From NCBI RefSeq assembly GCF_900766305.1, contig NZ_CAAFUZ010000084.1, positions 1 to 27,951 of the forward strand: DNA of 27,951 bases, read 5' to 3'. A program made the position numbers and the translations under genes. This DNA is from an uncultured Gemella sp. (GTDB taxonomy: Bacteria > Bacillota > Bacilli > Staphylococcales > Gemellaceae). The notes beneath the pieces were generated by a model that ran no database searches, was not told the DNA's origin, and saw only the letters and a list, made by a program, of their open reading frames with translations. Below are positions 1-8,101 of the stretch, one piece after another. Every line of letters begins with the position of its first letter. Positions within the stretch are counted from its first letter, which is position 1.

Positions 1-62
1 AGAGTCGAACTGCCGACACATGGAGCTTCAATCCATTGCTCTACCAACTGAGCTACTGAACC
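1..62 (-). tRNA. tRNA-Phe (GAA), 3' end cut off by the window edge
   Basis: Read on the minus strand, the gene begins GGTTCAGTAGCTCAG. It has a D-arm, a five-base-pair anticodon stem (ATGGA/TCCAT) around the loop TTGAAGC with anticodon GAA, and a T-arm with GTTCGACTC. The acceptor 3' strand lies outside the window. It follows tRNA-Asp by 10 bases, so it is the third gene of a minus-strand tRNA operon that continues to the left. Confidence 0.95.
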
Positions 63-72
63 ATAATTGTAA

Positions 73-148
73 TGGCGGTCTCGACGGGAATCGAACCCGC
101 GATCTCCTGCGTGACAGGCAGGCGTGTTAACCGCTACACTACGAGACC
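73..148 (-). tRNA. tRNA-Asp (GTC)
   Basis: The minus strand reads GGTCTCGTAGTGTAGCGG and ends GTCGAGACCGCCA, giving a complete 76-nt cloverleaf with encoded CCA. The anticodon stem CCTGC/GCAGG encloses CTGTCAC, with anticodon GTC. It is the second gene of the operon. Confidence 0.97.
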
Positions 149-162
149 TAATAAAACATGTA

Positions 163-236
<74 letters not shown>

Positions 237-550
237 CTAATATTATTTTTGACTACCTATTAATCATATCATTAAATAGTTAATGATGTCAACACTTTAT
301 TTAAATTATTTTAACAATTTCTTTAAATGTCATTAAAAAATAAATGTAACACTTAAGGTTTAACGCCCTCTAAACAATTACCTATTAAGTATATAAACTT
401 AAGCCATAATAGTCAATATCGTTTTTCGATTTATTTGTGTAAAAAATTACTTCATATATCATTTTATAATTTAAATTACTAAATGATATGAATTATTATC
501 AATAATATTTAATGTTTGAAAGTACAGACTAGGATAGATGTATAAACATC
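237..550. other. AT-rich intergenic region between the tRNA operon and the hydrolase-like gene
   Basis: Apart from the tRNA promoter I see no gene here. An imperfect hairpin at 527-560 (arms GACTAGG/CCTAGTC with inner pairing) overlaps the stop codon of the gene to the right. It has no clear T-run, so I only tentatively regard it as a transcript end for that gene. Confidence 0.5.
263..292 (-). promoter_or_regulatory. Promoter of the tRNA operon
   Basis: On the minus strand TTGACA (292-287) is followed after 18 bases by TATGAT (268-263). The -35 is a perfect sigma-A box. It lies 27 bases upstream of tRNA-fMet, as expected for a strongly expressed stable-RNA operon. Confidence 0.85.
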
Positions 551-1105
551 CTACCTAGTCATATATCCTTGCATTCTGTTAATTAAAGAAGTAAATGTTA
601 CAAAACCTTCCTCTTCTAAAAAGTGTCCCCCATCTTCTACTACACGTGTATGTCCATTAAGTGAATTCATCAGCCTTTGTGTTTCCTTGTATGAAACATA
701 TTGATCATCTTTAGACGTGAGTCCATAAAATTTATCTACTTGCTCTTTTATTTTATCGTAATCGATGGTTACCCCTTTTAAATCTACATCTTCGTCTATA
801 TCTTGTGCATCTTCTTTAAATCCTGCGATACTAAAGAAACCTTCAATGTGATGATGCGTTTCTTCAAGAAATTTTAAAGCAGCGATTGAGCCAAATCCGT
901 GGGTCACAAAATATGTATCTTTTTTACGGATATGTAGTTGTTGTTTCATTTCATTAACCCACTCATCAATTTGAGCATGATCATTTGCTTCAAGATTGAA
1001 TAAAGAAACATCATACCCTTCCAAAGTTAAATTATGCCTTAACCATTCATACCAATGATTTTTAGAATTACCATGTTTTGAGTGTACAATTATAATGTCT
1101 GTCAT
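551..1105 (-). CDS. Alpha/beta-hydrolase-fold protein of YdeN/RBBP9 type, nucleophile serine missing
   Basis: The product is 184 aa when started at the ATG at 1105, which follows GGAGTGAGAGGAAAG; an in-frame GTG 12 bases upstream overlaps the ribosome binding site and is less likely. The N-terminal strand IIIVHSKHGNSKNHWYEWL resembles the HGYxxxPxxHW(F/Y)pWL opening of small YdeN-like serine hydrolases. The nucleophile elbow, normally G-x-S-x-G, reads T-H-G-F-G, with Gly at about residue 70 where the catalytic Ser should be. Candidate Asp (133/134, in SKDDQY) and His (161, in DGGHF) remain. There is no signal peptide or membrane segment, so it is probably cytosolic. The gene stands alone between the tRNA operon and hemY. 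The substrate is unknown, and a hydrolase function is doubtful without the serine. Confidence 0.75.
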   Translation of the reverse strand: MTDIIIVHSKHGNSKNHWYEWLRHNLTLEGYDVSLFNLEANDHAQIDEWVNEMKQQLHIRKKDTYFVTHGFGSIAALKFLEETHHHIEGFFSIAGFKEDAQDIDEDVDLKGVTIDYDKIKEQVDKFYGLTSKDDQYVSYKETQRLMNSLNGHTRVVEDGGHFLEEEGFVTFTSLINRMQGYMTR

Positions 1106-1240
1106 CTTTCCTCTCACTCCTTTATTAATTCTATTGTAAATAAAAACACTTTAAAAAGAAATCGAATAAGTTTCCTTGCCATATATTTATAGCGTAAATC
1201 TAACTTATTACATTCTTCTAATTAAAGTGTCATTATATTA

Positions 1241-2638
1241 TTATAACTCTTCTAATATTTCATCAACTGCATTCTTACCTTGTTGTATGCAGTCTGGTAA
1301 ACCGACAGCTTCAAACGGTGCCCCTGTAACACGTAATCTAGGATAAGTTGTTTTAATATGTTGTTGAATTTCTTTAATCATTTTAATATGACCCACGTGG
1401 TATTGGGGCATACTCTTAGGTAACCGATTTACAATTGTAAAATCAGGATTCCCTGAGATGGTCATCATTTGGCTTAAGTCTTTTCTAACAATTGATACTA
1501 TTTCTTCATCGGTGTGATCATCTACTACAGTATCACCTGGTTTTCCTATATATGCTCGAATTAAAACTTTACCTTCTGGAGTAGTAAATGGCCATTTCTT
1601 TGATGTCCAAGTACATGCAGTAATATCCGTTTGACTTGTTCTTGCAATAACAAAGCCAGTTCCATCGTACGTATTGGTAATATTTTTCTCATCAAAGGCC
1701 AAAACAACTGTTGCGACAGTAGTAGAATCCATGTTTTTAAAGTAATCAAATGCTGGATCGTGACTAAACCAGTTCAGAAATACTTGATGTGGTGTTGTTA
1801 CAAGTAAGCCATTAAATTTCTCTTTACTGTCATCTTCTAATAAAATTTCATAATCTTTTTGCGAAATCAATATATCTTTGACTGGCGTGTTATATCGTAT
1901 GTGGACACCTTTACTTTCAATATCTTTAACAAGAGCCTCTATAAAAGAACTCAATCCGTGTCTAAACTGTTTGAATTGTCCTTTAGGAGCACCTGGATAT
2001 AATTGACGTTTCTTAATACGTTGTTCTTTTTCGTCTTTCATTCCTTTAATCAAACTACCAAATTGTTCCTCTTTTTCCTTAAAGTTAGGAAATGTACTCA
2101 TTAAGCTCAATTGATCAATATCAGTGCCATAAATACCACCCATTAGTGGTTCAATTAAGTTCTCTAATACTTCATTACCTAATCGTTGTCTAAAGAAACT
2201 ACCAACAGAAATATCATCTTCAATTTCTATCGGTTTTTTAAACAAATCAAGCCCCGCTCTTAATTTACCAATAGGTGAAATGAGTCTTGTTTTAATAAAT
2301 GGTTTAATATCTGTAGGAATTCCCATAATTGAGCCACCAGGAATAGGATATAATTTATTTTTAGCAAAAATATAAGATTGGCCAGTAGTATTTGTTATAA
2401 GGTCATTTTCTAATCCAATATCTTTTGCCACATCAGTCATAATTGTCTTACGACCTAAATAAGACTCAGGGCCTAACTCAATTGTGTAACCATCTGATCT
2501 ATATGTTTGAATCTTTCCACCTACTCTATTTGAGGCTTCGAAGATAGTTACTTCAATAGAAGGGTCTTGTTTTTTAATGAAATATGCGCTAGATAAACCA
2601 GTGATTCCCGCTCCAATAATTGCCACTTTCTTACTCAC
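1241..2638 (-). CDS. hemY: Coproporphyrinogen III oxidase, FAD-dependent (CgoX, formerly HemY)
   Basis: CgoX oxidises coproporphyrinogen III to coproporphyrin III in the Gram-positive (coproporphyrin-dependent) heme pathway. The dinucleotide-binding motif AIIGAGITGLSSAYF lies near the N-terminus. The C-terminal stretch TGAPFEAVGLPDCIQQGK is the usual FAD-contacting end of the protoporphyrinogen oxidase family. I place the start at GTG 2638, preceded by AAAGGAAG, giving 465 aa, close to the usual staphylococcal length. An ATG 51 bases upstream would add residues that do not look like the family. It is the last gene of hemE-hemH-hemY, separated from hemH by 143 bases that contain a terminator-like hairpin. 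It probably associates with the inner face of the membrane. Confidence 0.95.
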   Translation of the reverse strand: MSKKVAIIGAGITGLSSAYFIKKQDPSIEVTIFEASNRVGGKIQTYRSDGYTIELGPESYLGRKTIMTDVAKDIGLENDLITNTTGQSYIFAKNKLYPIPGGSIMGIPTDIKPFIKTRLISPIGKLRAGLDLFKKPIEIEDDISVGSFFRQRLGNEVLENLIEPLMGGIYGTDIDQLSLMSTFPNFKEKEEQFGSLIKGMKDEKEQRIKKRQLYPGAPKGQFKQFRHGLSSFIEALVKDIESKGVHIRYNTPVKDILISQKDYEILLEDDSKEKFNGLLVTTPHQVFLNWFSHDPAFDYFKNMDSTTVATVVLAFDEKNITNTYDGTGFVIARTSQTDITACTWTSKKWPFTTPEGKVLIRAYIGKPGDTVVDDHTDEEIVSIVRKDLSQMMTISGNPDFTIVNRLPKSMPQYHVGHIKMIKEIQQHIKTTYPRLRVTGAPFEAVGLPDCIQQGKNAVDEILEEL

Positions 2639-2716
2639 TTTTCCACGCTTCCTTTCAGAATTGCTTAAAAATTTATTAAAATACGCCATATACCGACTCT
2701 AAAAGAAAAAATTATA

Positions 2717-2753
2717 AAAACAATTCCCCCTATTAAAATGGAGGAATTGTTTT
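2717..2753 (-). terminator. Terminator-like hairpin between hemH and hemY
   Basis: An exact 11-bp inverted repeat (AAAACAATTCC at 2717-2727, GGAATTGTTTT at 2743-2753) with a 15-nt loop. On the minus strand the second arm runs into TTTTTATAATTTTTTC. It sits after hemH and before hemY in the direction of transcription, so it should reduce transcript levels of hemY or end the hemEH mRNA. Confidence 0.7.
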
Positions 2754-2781
2754 GTTTAATAGGTTTGGATGACAGACTCAT

Positions 2782-3705
2782 TTATATATGTGATTGAATT
2801 TCGTCAACAATAGCACCGATAAATAATGGATGTGTGTTAGGCATTTCTGGACGATAGTAATTTACCCCAATATCGTCACAAACCACTTTACATTCATAAT
2901 CATTATCATAAAGCACCTCTAAATGTTCACAAACAAAACCTACTGGCGTATAGATAAAGTGCTTAAACTGGTGTTCCTTATATAAATCACGAGTTAAATC
3001 TTGGACATCTGGGCCTAACCAAGGTGTTCCAGTATTCCCCTCTGATTGCCACCCTTCAGCAACATGGATGATGTTAGATTCCTGTTTAAGAATTTCCGCT
3101 GTTTCATGCAATTCATGAGGATATGGATCATTATTTCTTTTAATTAACCCTTTTGGTAAACTATGTGCAGAAACTACTAATACAGTTTCATCATGTTCTT
3201 GATTAGGTATTTGTTCTAATGTTTCATTAATTTTTTCCGTCCAATATTTAATAAATTTTGGCTGCTGATAATAGTGTTTAATATGTGTTAACTGGATGCC
3301 ATATTCATCTGCTTTTTCTTGAGCACGTTGATCATAAGAGCCAACAGAAAAACTAGAATAATGAGGCGCAAGAACAACTGTTACTGCTTCTTTAATTCCA
3401 TCATTATGCATTTGCTCTACTGCTTCTTCAATATATGGAGATATATGTTTTAATCCGAGATAAAGTTTAAAATTCACATCATCTTGTTCTTTATTTAATG
3501 CTTCGAGTAATGCTTCGGCTTGACGATCGGTTGTTCCTGCCAAAGGAGAAAGCCCACCAATAAATTCATATCTATCCTTTAAATCTTGCAGTTCTTCTTC
3601 AGTTGGTTTTTTTCCACGTCTAATATCAGTGTAATAAGGCTCTATATCACTTTCTTTATATGGTGTACCATACGCCATTACTAATAAGCCTATTGTTTTA
3701 GTCAT
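2782..3705 (-). CDS. hemH: Coproporphyrin ferrochelatase (CpfC/HemH)
   Basis: This enzyme inserts ferrous iron into coproporphyrin III to give coproheme; it is cytosolic or membrane-peripheral. The start is the ATG at 3705, preceded by AAGGAAGG with 9-base spacing, giving 307 aa. The segment GLLVMAYGTPYKESDIE carries the conserved tyrosine (about residue 12). VVSAHSLPKG contains the metal-site histidine (about 181), and GFVCEHLEVLYD contains its partner glutamate (about 263). It lies between hemE (76 bases upstream) and hemY in the same direction, so iron insertion follows uroporphyrinogen decarboxylation and coproporphyrinogen oxidation within one operon. Confidence 0.97.
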   Translation of the reverse strand: MTKTIGLLVMAYGTPYKESDIEPYYTDIRRGKKPTEEELQDLKDRYEFIGGLSPLAGTTDRQAEALLEALNKEQDDVNFKLYLGLKHISPYIEEAVEQMHNDGIKEAVTVVLAPHYSSFSVGSYDQRAQEKADEYGIQLTHIKHYYQQPKFIKYWTEKINETLEQIPNQEHDETVLVVSAHSLPKGLIKRNNDPYPHELHETAEILKQESNIIHVAEGWQSEGNTGTPWLGPDVQDLTRDLYKEHQFKHFIYTPVGFVCEHLEVLYDNDYECKVVCDDIGVNYYRPEMPNTHPLFIGAIVDEIQSHI

Positions 3706-3781
3706 TAATAAAAACCTTCCTTTTAAATCTTTAATTTGAATCAATGAAGTAAGGTTTGGAATCTAACCAAATCTTTAAAAA

Positions 3782-4816
3782 CTATTTCGCTGTATAATTA
3801 TGAACAAATTCAGTCACTTTTCGCAAAGTTTCTGGTTTAACTTCTGGAAATACACCGTGACCTAAATTGAAAATATGCTTTCCACGATTTAAACCTTGAT
3901 TTAATATGTCTTTGAGTCGTGATTCTATGACATCCCATGGCGCTAACAGTACAGATGGGTCTAAATTACCTTGAATTGCTTTATTGACTCCCATTTTGTC
4001 AGCTTGCTTTATTGTAGTTCTCCAATCAAGGCCTAGTACATCTATCGGTAAATCATTCCATTCATTAATTAAATGACTTGCACCGACACCAAAAAGAATG
4101 ATAGGTACATCATAATAAGCTTTAATGCCAGAAATCAATTTATTCATGGCTGGCTTAATATAATAGCGATAATCCTTCACATTGAGTGCACCAACCCAGG
4201 AATCAAAAATCTGAATGATTTCCGCTCCTGCTTCCACTTGTGCTACAACATAATCAATAGAAATGTCGACGAGATGGTTCATTAAAGCAAACCATGTTTC
4301 CTCATCTCTATACATCATCGCTTTAGTAAAATTATAATTTTTTGAAGGCCCTCCCTCAATCATATAAGATGCTAAAGTAAATGGCGCTCCTGTAAAACCT
4401 ATTAAAGGTACATTAAGTTTTTCTTCAGTGAGTAACTTAATTGTATCTAATACATATGGGACATCTCTTTTAGGATCTATTTGGGATAGCCTTTCTACAT
4501 CTTTAACAGTTTGAATAGGATTGGAAATTACAGGTCCTATTCCTGATTTAATTTCGACATCTACACCAATTGGTTTGAGTGGTGTCATAATATCTTTGTA
4601 CAATACAGCCGCATCGGTTTGATAATTATCTACTGGTAAATGTGTCACATATGCACACAATTCCGGTTGATGTGTGATTTCAAATAGAGAATATTTTTCT
4701 TTTAATTTTCGATACTCAGGTTGAGAACGTCCAGCCTGTCTCATAAACCAAACAGGTGTATGTGACGTACTTTCTCCTTTTATAGCTTTTAAAATTGTAT
4801 CGTTTTTGCTGCGCAC
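3782..4816 (-). CDS. hemE: Uroporphyrinogen III decarboxylase
   Basis: HemE removes four carboxyl groups from uroporphyrinogen III to form coproporphyrinogen III, the first step of this operon's part of heme synthesis. The signature [19 protein letters not shown] lies at about residues 21-39, and the second signature [17 protein letters not shown] is in the middle of the protein. I start it at GTG 4816 after GGGGGGACTCAAGG, giving 344 aa, close to the S. aureus protein. The 15 residues encoded upstream from an ATG at 4861 do not resemble the family. It is the first gene of the hemEHY operon and diverges from traP. I did not find a clear sigma-A promoter for it. Confidence 0.96.
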   Translation of the reverse strand: MRSKNDTILKAIKGESTSHTPVWFMRQAGRSQPEYRKLKEKYSLFEITHQPELCAYVTHLPVDNYQTDAAVLYKDIMTPLKPIGVDVEIKSGIGPVISNPIQTVKDVERLSQIDPKRDVPYVLDTIKLLTEEKLNVPLIGFTGAPFTLASYMIEGGPSKNYNFTKAMMYRDEETWFALMNHLVDISIDYVVAQVEAGAEIIQIFDSWVGALNVKDYRYYIKPAMNKLISGIKAYYDVPIILFGVGASHLINEWNDLPIDVLGLDWRTTIKQADKMGVNKAIQGNLDPSVLLAPWDVIESRLKDILNQGLNRGKHIFNLGHGVFPEVKPETLRKVTEFVHNYTAK

Positions 4817-5080
4817 CCTTGAGTCCCCCCACAATTGAATCATTCTTACCAATGATAGCATATTGCACTTAATTAAGTATTTTAATATGCTTAAATGTCA
4901 CAAAAAAGACACACTACATTTGACTGTACCAAGTGGATAAAATTCTTTAATAAGATATCTCTTATTTACTAAAAGTTGGATAGATATTAAATTACATGAC
5001 TAATATTAAATAATTTATGATTTTTCTTAATTTGTCATCTAAAAATAAATTACTTTTTTATACAAATTAATCAACTTTAT

Positions 5081-5109
5081 TTGTATATAGAACAGTAGGC
5101 TCGTATAAT
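5081..5109 (+). promoter_or_regulatory. Promoter of traP
   Basis: TTGTAT at 5081-5086, 17-base spacer, TATAAT at 5104-5109, about 26 bases before the start codon. The ribosome binding site AAAGGAGG follows at about 5120-5127. Confidence 0.75.
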
Positions 5110-5135
5110 AAATTTAAACAAAGGAGGAATGAGCC

Positions 5136-5639
5136 ATGTATTTATATACATCTTATGGGACTTACCAATTTTTAAATCAAATTAAACTTAATCATCAAGA
5201 ACGTAATTTATTTCAATTTTCCACTAATGATTCCTCAATAATCTTAGAAGAGTCTGAGGGAAAATCAATCTTAAAACATCCTAGTGCATATCAAGTGATT
5301 GATAGCACAGGTGAATTTAGCGAACATCATTTTTATAGTGCTATTTTTGTCCCTACATCTGAAAATCACCGTCAACAGCTAGAGAAAAAATTATTACACG
5401 TAGACGTACCTTTAAGTAATTTTGGTGGTTTTAAAAGCTATCGTTTATTAAAACCCACTGAGGGGTCTACCTACAAAATTTACTTTGGTTTTGCAAATCG
5501 AACAGCATATGAAGATTTCAAAGCTTCTGATATATTTAATGAAAACTTTTCAAAAGATGCATTGAGCCAATACTTTGGTGCTAGTGGTCAACATTCCAGC
5601 TATTTTGAAAGATATTTATATCCAATAGAAGATCATTAA
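5136..5639 (+). CDS. traP: TRAP, target of RNAIII-activating protein (ABM-domain, HmoB-related)
   Basis: This 167-aa protein is recognisable from SYGTYQFLNQIKLN near the start, GEFSEHHFYSAIF, and the C-terminal block SQYFGASGQHSSYFERYLYP. Its length equals that of the S. aureus protein. TRAP was proposed as a histidine-phosphorylated regulator of agr, but later studies disputed this. Structurally it belongs to the antibiotic-biosynthesis-monooxygenase fold, related to Bacillus HmoB (YhgC), a heme-degrading enzyme. Its position divergent from hemE, 319 bases from the hemE start, supports a heme-linked role; that is inference. It has its own promoter and a strong ribosome binding site. It is soluble, with no signal peptide. 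No terminator follows for about 290 bases. Confidence 0.93.
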   Translation: MYLYTSYGTYQFLNQIKLNHQERNLFQFSTNDSSIILEESEGKSILKHPSAYQVIDSTGEFSEHHFYSAIFVPTSENHRQQLEKKLLHVDVPLSNFGGFKSYRLLKPTEGSTYKIYFGFANRTAYEDFKASDIFNENFSKDALSQYFGASGQHSSYFERYLYPIEDH

Positions 5640-5926
5640 TTCGTCAATACAAATTATATATTCAAAAAATATGAACACAGTTATTTAGTCTACTTATAAA
5701 TTATATGGAATGATGTTAAAAGACATTTCAACCGTTGATAGAGATTTATCAAATTTTAGGTTAATCTGTTGCCTGTAAAAGGAACTATACTAAGCAGAGT
5801 GATTGATGTAGTGAGATAATAAATTTGATTAATTGTTATATCCATTAATTTTTTACATCTTTCAAATTGCATTTTCTAAAGAATTTCTAAGTGCATTTTT
5901 CTATTTATGGCAATTGTTTATACGAC

Positions 5927-5966
5927 AAGATGCCTGTGACATTACACATGGTCATAGGCATCTTTT
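5927..5966 (+). terminator. Intrinsic terminator, plus strand
   Basis: A 14-bp stem (AAGATGCCTGTGAC at 5927-5940 with GTCATAGGCATCTT at 5951-5964, one mismatched pair) and a 10-base loop, followed by a T-run on the plus strand only. The nearest upstream plus-strand gene is traP, 287 bases away. Confidence 0.85.
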
Positions 5967-6128
5967 TGTATATAGTTAAATACTTTTACTTATTCTAATT
6001 TACATTGATTAAAACACCGATTTTATTCTATCTTTAATTTAGCCATGATGTATTACCTCTTAGCTATAGCTTTAATTAAATGGCATTTCATCCTCAAACT
6101 CATCTCAATTGATTATGTTTGTTGAATT

Positions 6129-6167
6129 AAAAAACGGCAACCACCATATTTACTATGGAAGTTACCG
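6129..6167 (-). terminator. Intrinsic terminator of the cadD-like gene
   Basis: Arms at 6135-6148 and 6154-6167 pair with G-U wobbles when read on the minus strand, and six T residues follow (A-run at 6129-6134). It lies 28 bases past the cadD-like stop codon. Confidence 0.8.
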
Positions 6168-6195
6168 AATGAATTATAGTTGTAATATAATCTCA

Positions 6196-6819
6196 TTACA
6201 CTAAAAAAACAAAATGAAAGAGTTTTTGAACTGTTCCGTTTTCAATGATAATGAATAGTCCTAAACCAATATAGACTATTGACATTATCCACCTACTAAA
6301 TCTTTCAATGACTTCACCTAGGCCAGGTATATTAGCCAATTTTTGAGCGGTAAAGACAAGAATAAAAATTAAGATTACAAATGTGATTAAAGTGATAACT
6401 AATTCATAATTATTTATGGTAGTGAAATATGGTACAAATAATCCTATATTATCTGCACCACAACTTGCTAATGTGACTACTGCTACAGATTTTGATAACT
6501 CAGATAATCCTTTTTTATTTAGTTCATCTTTAGCTCTTCTTTCCCCTTCACAATCATCGAATATAGCAACCTTAATTCCTAAATAAATTGGTATAAGACC
6601 AAGCAATCCTAAAATCCATTTATCTGGTACATAGTTAAGTACATAAGCAAAAAACAAACTTACAAAAATTAAAGTTAATGACCCTAGATATTGTCCAATA
6701 TAAATATCTTTATACTGTTGATAATTGTTAGCTCTTGCAAAAAATATTAATAATATAACTAATAAATCAACCGCTGTAGCAATATACAGGATGGCGGCTG
6801 TCGTTATCGTTTCAAACAT
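6196..6819 (-). CDS. CadD-family cadmium resistance/cation transporter
   Basis: The 207-aa integral membrane protein has about six hydrophobic segments: an N-terminal helix from residue 8, segments around QYLGSLTLIFVSLFFAYVL and LLGLIPIYLGIKVAIF, then ASCGADNIGLFVPYF and two more at the C-terminus. The GADNIGLFVPYF motif and overall length fit the CadD family (Cad, PF03596), first known from staphylococcal plasmids. No cadX/cadC-type regulator lies beside it, and the gene sits on the chromosome 58 bases downstream of ecsB on the same strand. It could be co-transcribed with ecsAB. The start ATG follows AGAGGGATTGA. The transported substrate is uncertain; some family members are annotated as quaternary amine or threonine transporters. 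Confidence 0.8.
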   Translation of the reverse strand: MFETITTAAILYIATAVDLLVILLIFFARANNYQQYKDIYIGQYLGSLTLIFVSLFFAYVLNYVPDKWILGLLGLIPIYLGIKVAIFDDCEGERRAKDELNKKGLSELSKSVAVVTLASCGADNIGLFVPYFTTINNYELVITLITFVILIFILVFTAQKLANIPGLGEVIERFSRWIMSIVYIGLGLFIIIENGTVQKLFHFVFLV

Positions 6820-6877
6820 TCAATCCCTCTTTTGACTTTAATAAATTAAAATAAATTTTACTCTAACTAAATTTGAT

Positions 6878-8101
6878 TTAGTCACGTAATAATGTTTCTT
6901 GATATTTTAATTTTTTAACTGCATTTCGAATGGTTAGCCAGCCTACTATAAAGAATAATACAGCAAAAAAGAATAAGTCATGGTGTTTGATTACATAAAC
7001 AATCGTAAATGTAATAGCGATTATAATCATCAAGCGATTTAAAAATTGCTGATATCCCGCAATAACTTTTGTATCAGATACAGGCCAAACTTGAGGCCAT
7101 AAACCGTATGCTTGTTGCGTATAAAATTGAGACATTTGTAATAAAATAATATACATAAACAAACTACCGATAATTAATGAAACAACCGGTTGTGATAACC
7201 ATACCATTAATATAATAGCGATAATAACTAATCTTAAAATAATAGAAAAAGCATCGCGTCCTCTGACAAAACTTCTTATAAATAAATATAAATACATCCG
7301 ATTCTCATTAAATTTGGCACCTTTAGGAACGGGTAGTAAGAAATCAAGATAACTACGACGTACTGCTGATTCTCTTAGGTGTTTTACGTCTGTAAACATA
7401 TTAACGAATTTATAATAATTTGTGTGATGTTGTTGTTCAATTGCAATCACTTTTTCCCAAGGAAGTAAATAGTGATCTGCTTTAGTCTTTAGGACTAAAT
7501 AAATTACAAATAATATAATCATTATTAAAAAAGCTAAATAGTTATGAAATCTTAAAATCATGTAATGCGTTACTGCTAAAGGTATAAATAATAATATGTT
7601 GATAATGAACACATTTTTATTTAATTTAACCCATTGCCATTTGATGAGTAATACCAAATATGGATATAGCAATGTACTTATAGAAAATGCGATATAAAAT
7701 CCATAATGATTGTGACTTAATTTATAAAACAATGGAAAGAATACGATTAGCAAAATGAACGGTAAACTGATTCTTGAAATATAACTATAAAACAGACTTG
7801 CATTAATATAATTTTTCATGTGTCTTTCAAAAGGTAGTAAGAAGATTTGGTCCGCTTCTTTTAAGAGTGTACGAATTGGGAATAATGAAACAACAGCTAA
7901 TGCTATACTAGCAAATAGTGCATAGTCTATTTGGGGAGGAATGTGACTTAACCATTCGCCATATCCAAATATAAATGCTCCTAATAGTATAAGTAGAAAA
8001 ACTGTAAAGTGACCATTAAATATAAATTTATTATAATAGTTTTTCTCCTTACGTATAGCTTGTTGTCGTTTTCTAAACAAAGTTAACGCCTCGTTATTCA
8101 T
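6878..8101 (-). CDS. ecsB: ABC transporter permease EcsB
   Basis: The 407-aa polytopic membrane protein begins MNNEALTLFRKRQQAIRKEKNYY. This is a basic cytoplasmic leader, followed by about ten hydrophobic segments between residues 25 and 395 in paired clusters. I chose the ATG at 8101, whose first bases overlap the end of ecsA (ATGAATAA, 8 bases). A longer reading from 8140 would lie inside ecsA and look unlike the family. In Bacillus and Staphylococcus EcsAB affects protein secretion, regulated proteolysis and cell-envelope phenotypes; the substrate is not firmly established. It is translationally coupled to ecsA. A short hairpin overlaps the stop codon but lacks a T-run, so transcription may continue into the cadD-like gene. 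Confidence 0.92.
   Translation of the reverse strand: MNNEALTLFRKRQQAIRKEKNYYNKFIFNGHFTVFLLILLGAFIFGYGEWLSHIPPQIDYALFASIALAVVSLFPIRTLLKEADQIFLLPFERHMKNYINASLFYSYISRISLPFILLIVFFPLFYKLSHNHYGFYIAFSISTLLYPYLVLLIKWQWVKLNKNVFIINILLFIPLAVTHYMILRFHNYLAFLIMIILFVIYLVLKTKADHYLLPWEKVIAIEQQHHTNYYKFVNMFTDVKHLRESAVRRSYLDFLLPVPKGAKFNENRMYLYLFIRSFVRGRDAFSIILRLVIIAIILMVWLSQPVVSLIIGSLFMYIILLQMSQFYTQQAYGLWPQVWPVSDTKVIAGYQQFLNRLMIIIAITFTIVYVIKHHDLFFFAVLFFIVGWLTIRNAVKKLKYQETLLRD

Larger units (their letters stand above)
5640..6195. other. 556-base intergenic region with two terminators and no convincing ORF
   Basis: The region lies between convergent traP and the cadD-like gene. It holds a plus-strand terminator (5927-5966) and a minus-strand terminator (6129-6167). 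Between the traP stop and the first terminator are about 290 bases without a coding sequence that has a ribosome binding site. They could be a long traP 3' UTR or a small RNA, but I could not find a convincing internal promoter. Confidence 0.6.

Noticed and set aside
4073..4285. Plus-strand open frame inside hemE
   Set aside because: Shadow of the well-supported hemE frame, without a ribosome binding site.
5703..5780. Small plus-strand ORF of about 22 codons downstream of traP
   Set aside because: Weak upstream purines only, no recognisable motif, and length within chance expectation.
5771..5791. Possible promoter TTGCCT...TATACT in the traP 3' region
   Set aside because: The two hexamers are only 11 bases apart, too close for sigma-A.
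6042..6122. Short hydrophobic plus-strand ORF, 26 codons, starting MMYYLLAIALIKWHF
   Set aside because: No Shine-Dalgarno sequence, no promoter and no family resemblance; it lies in AT-rich intergenic DNA.
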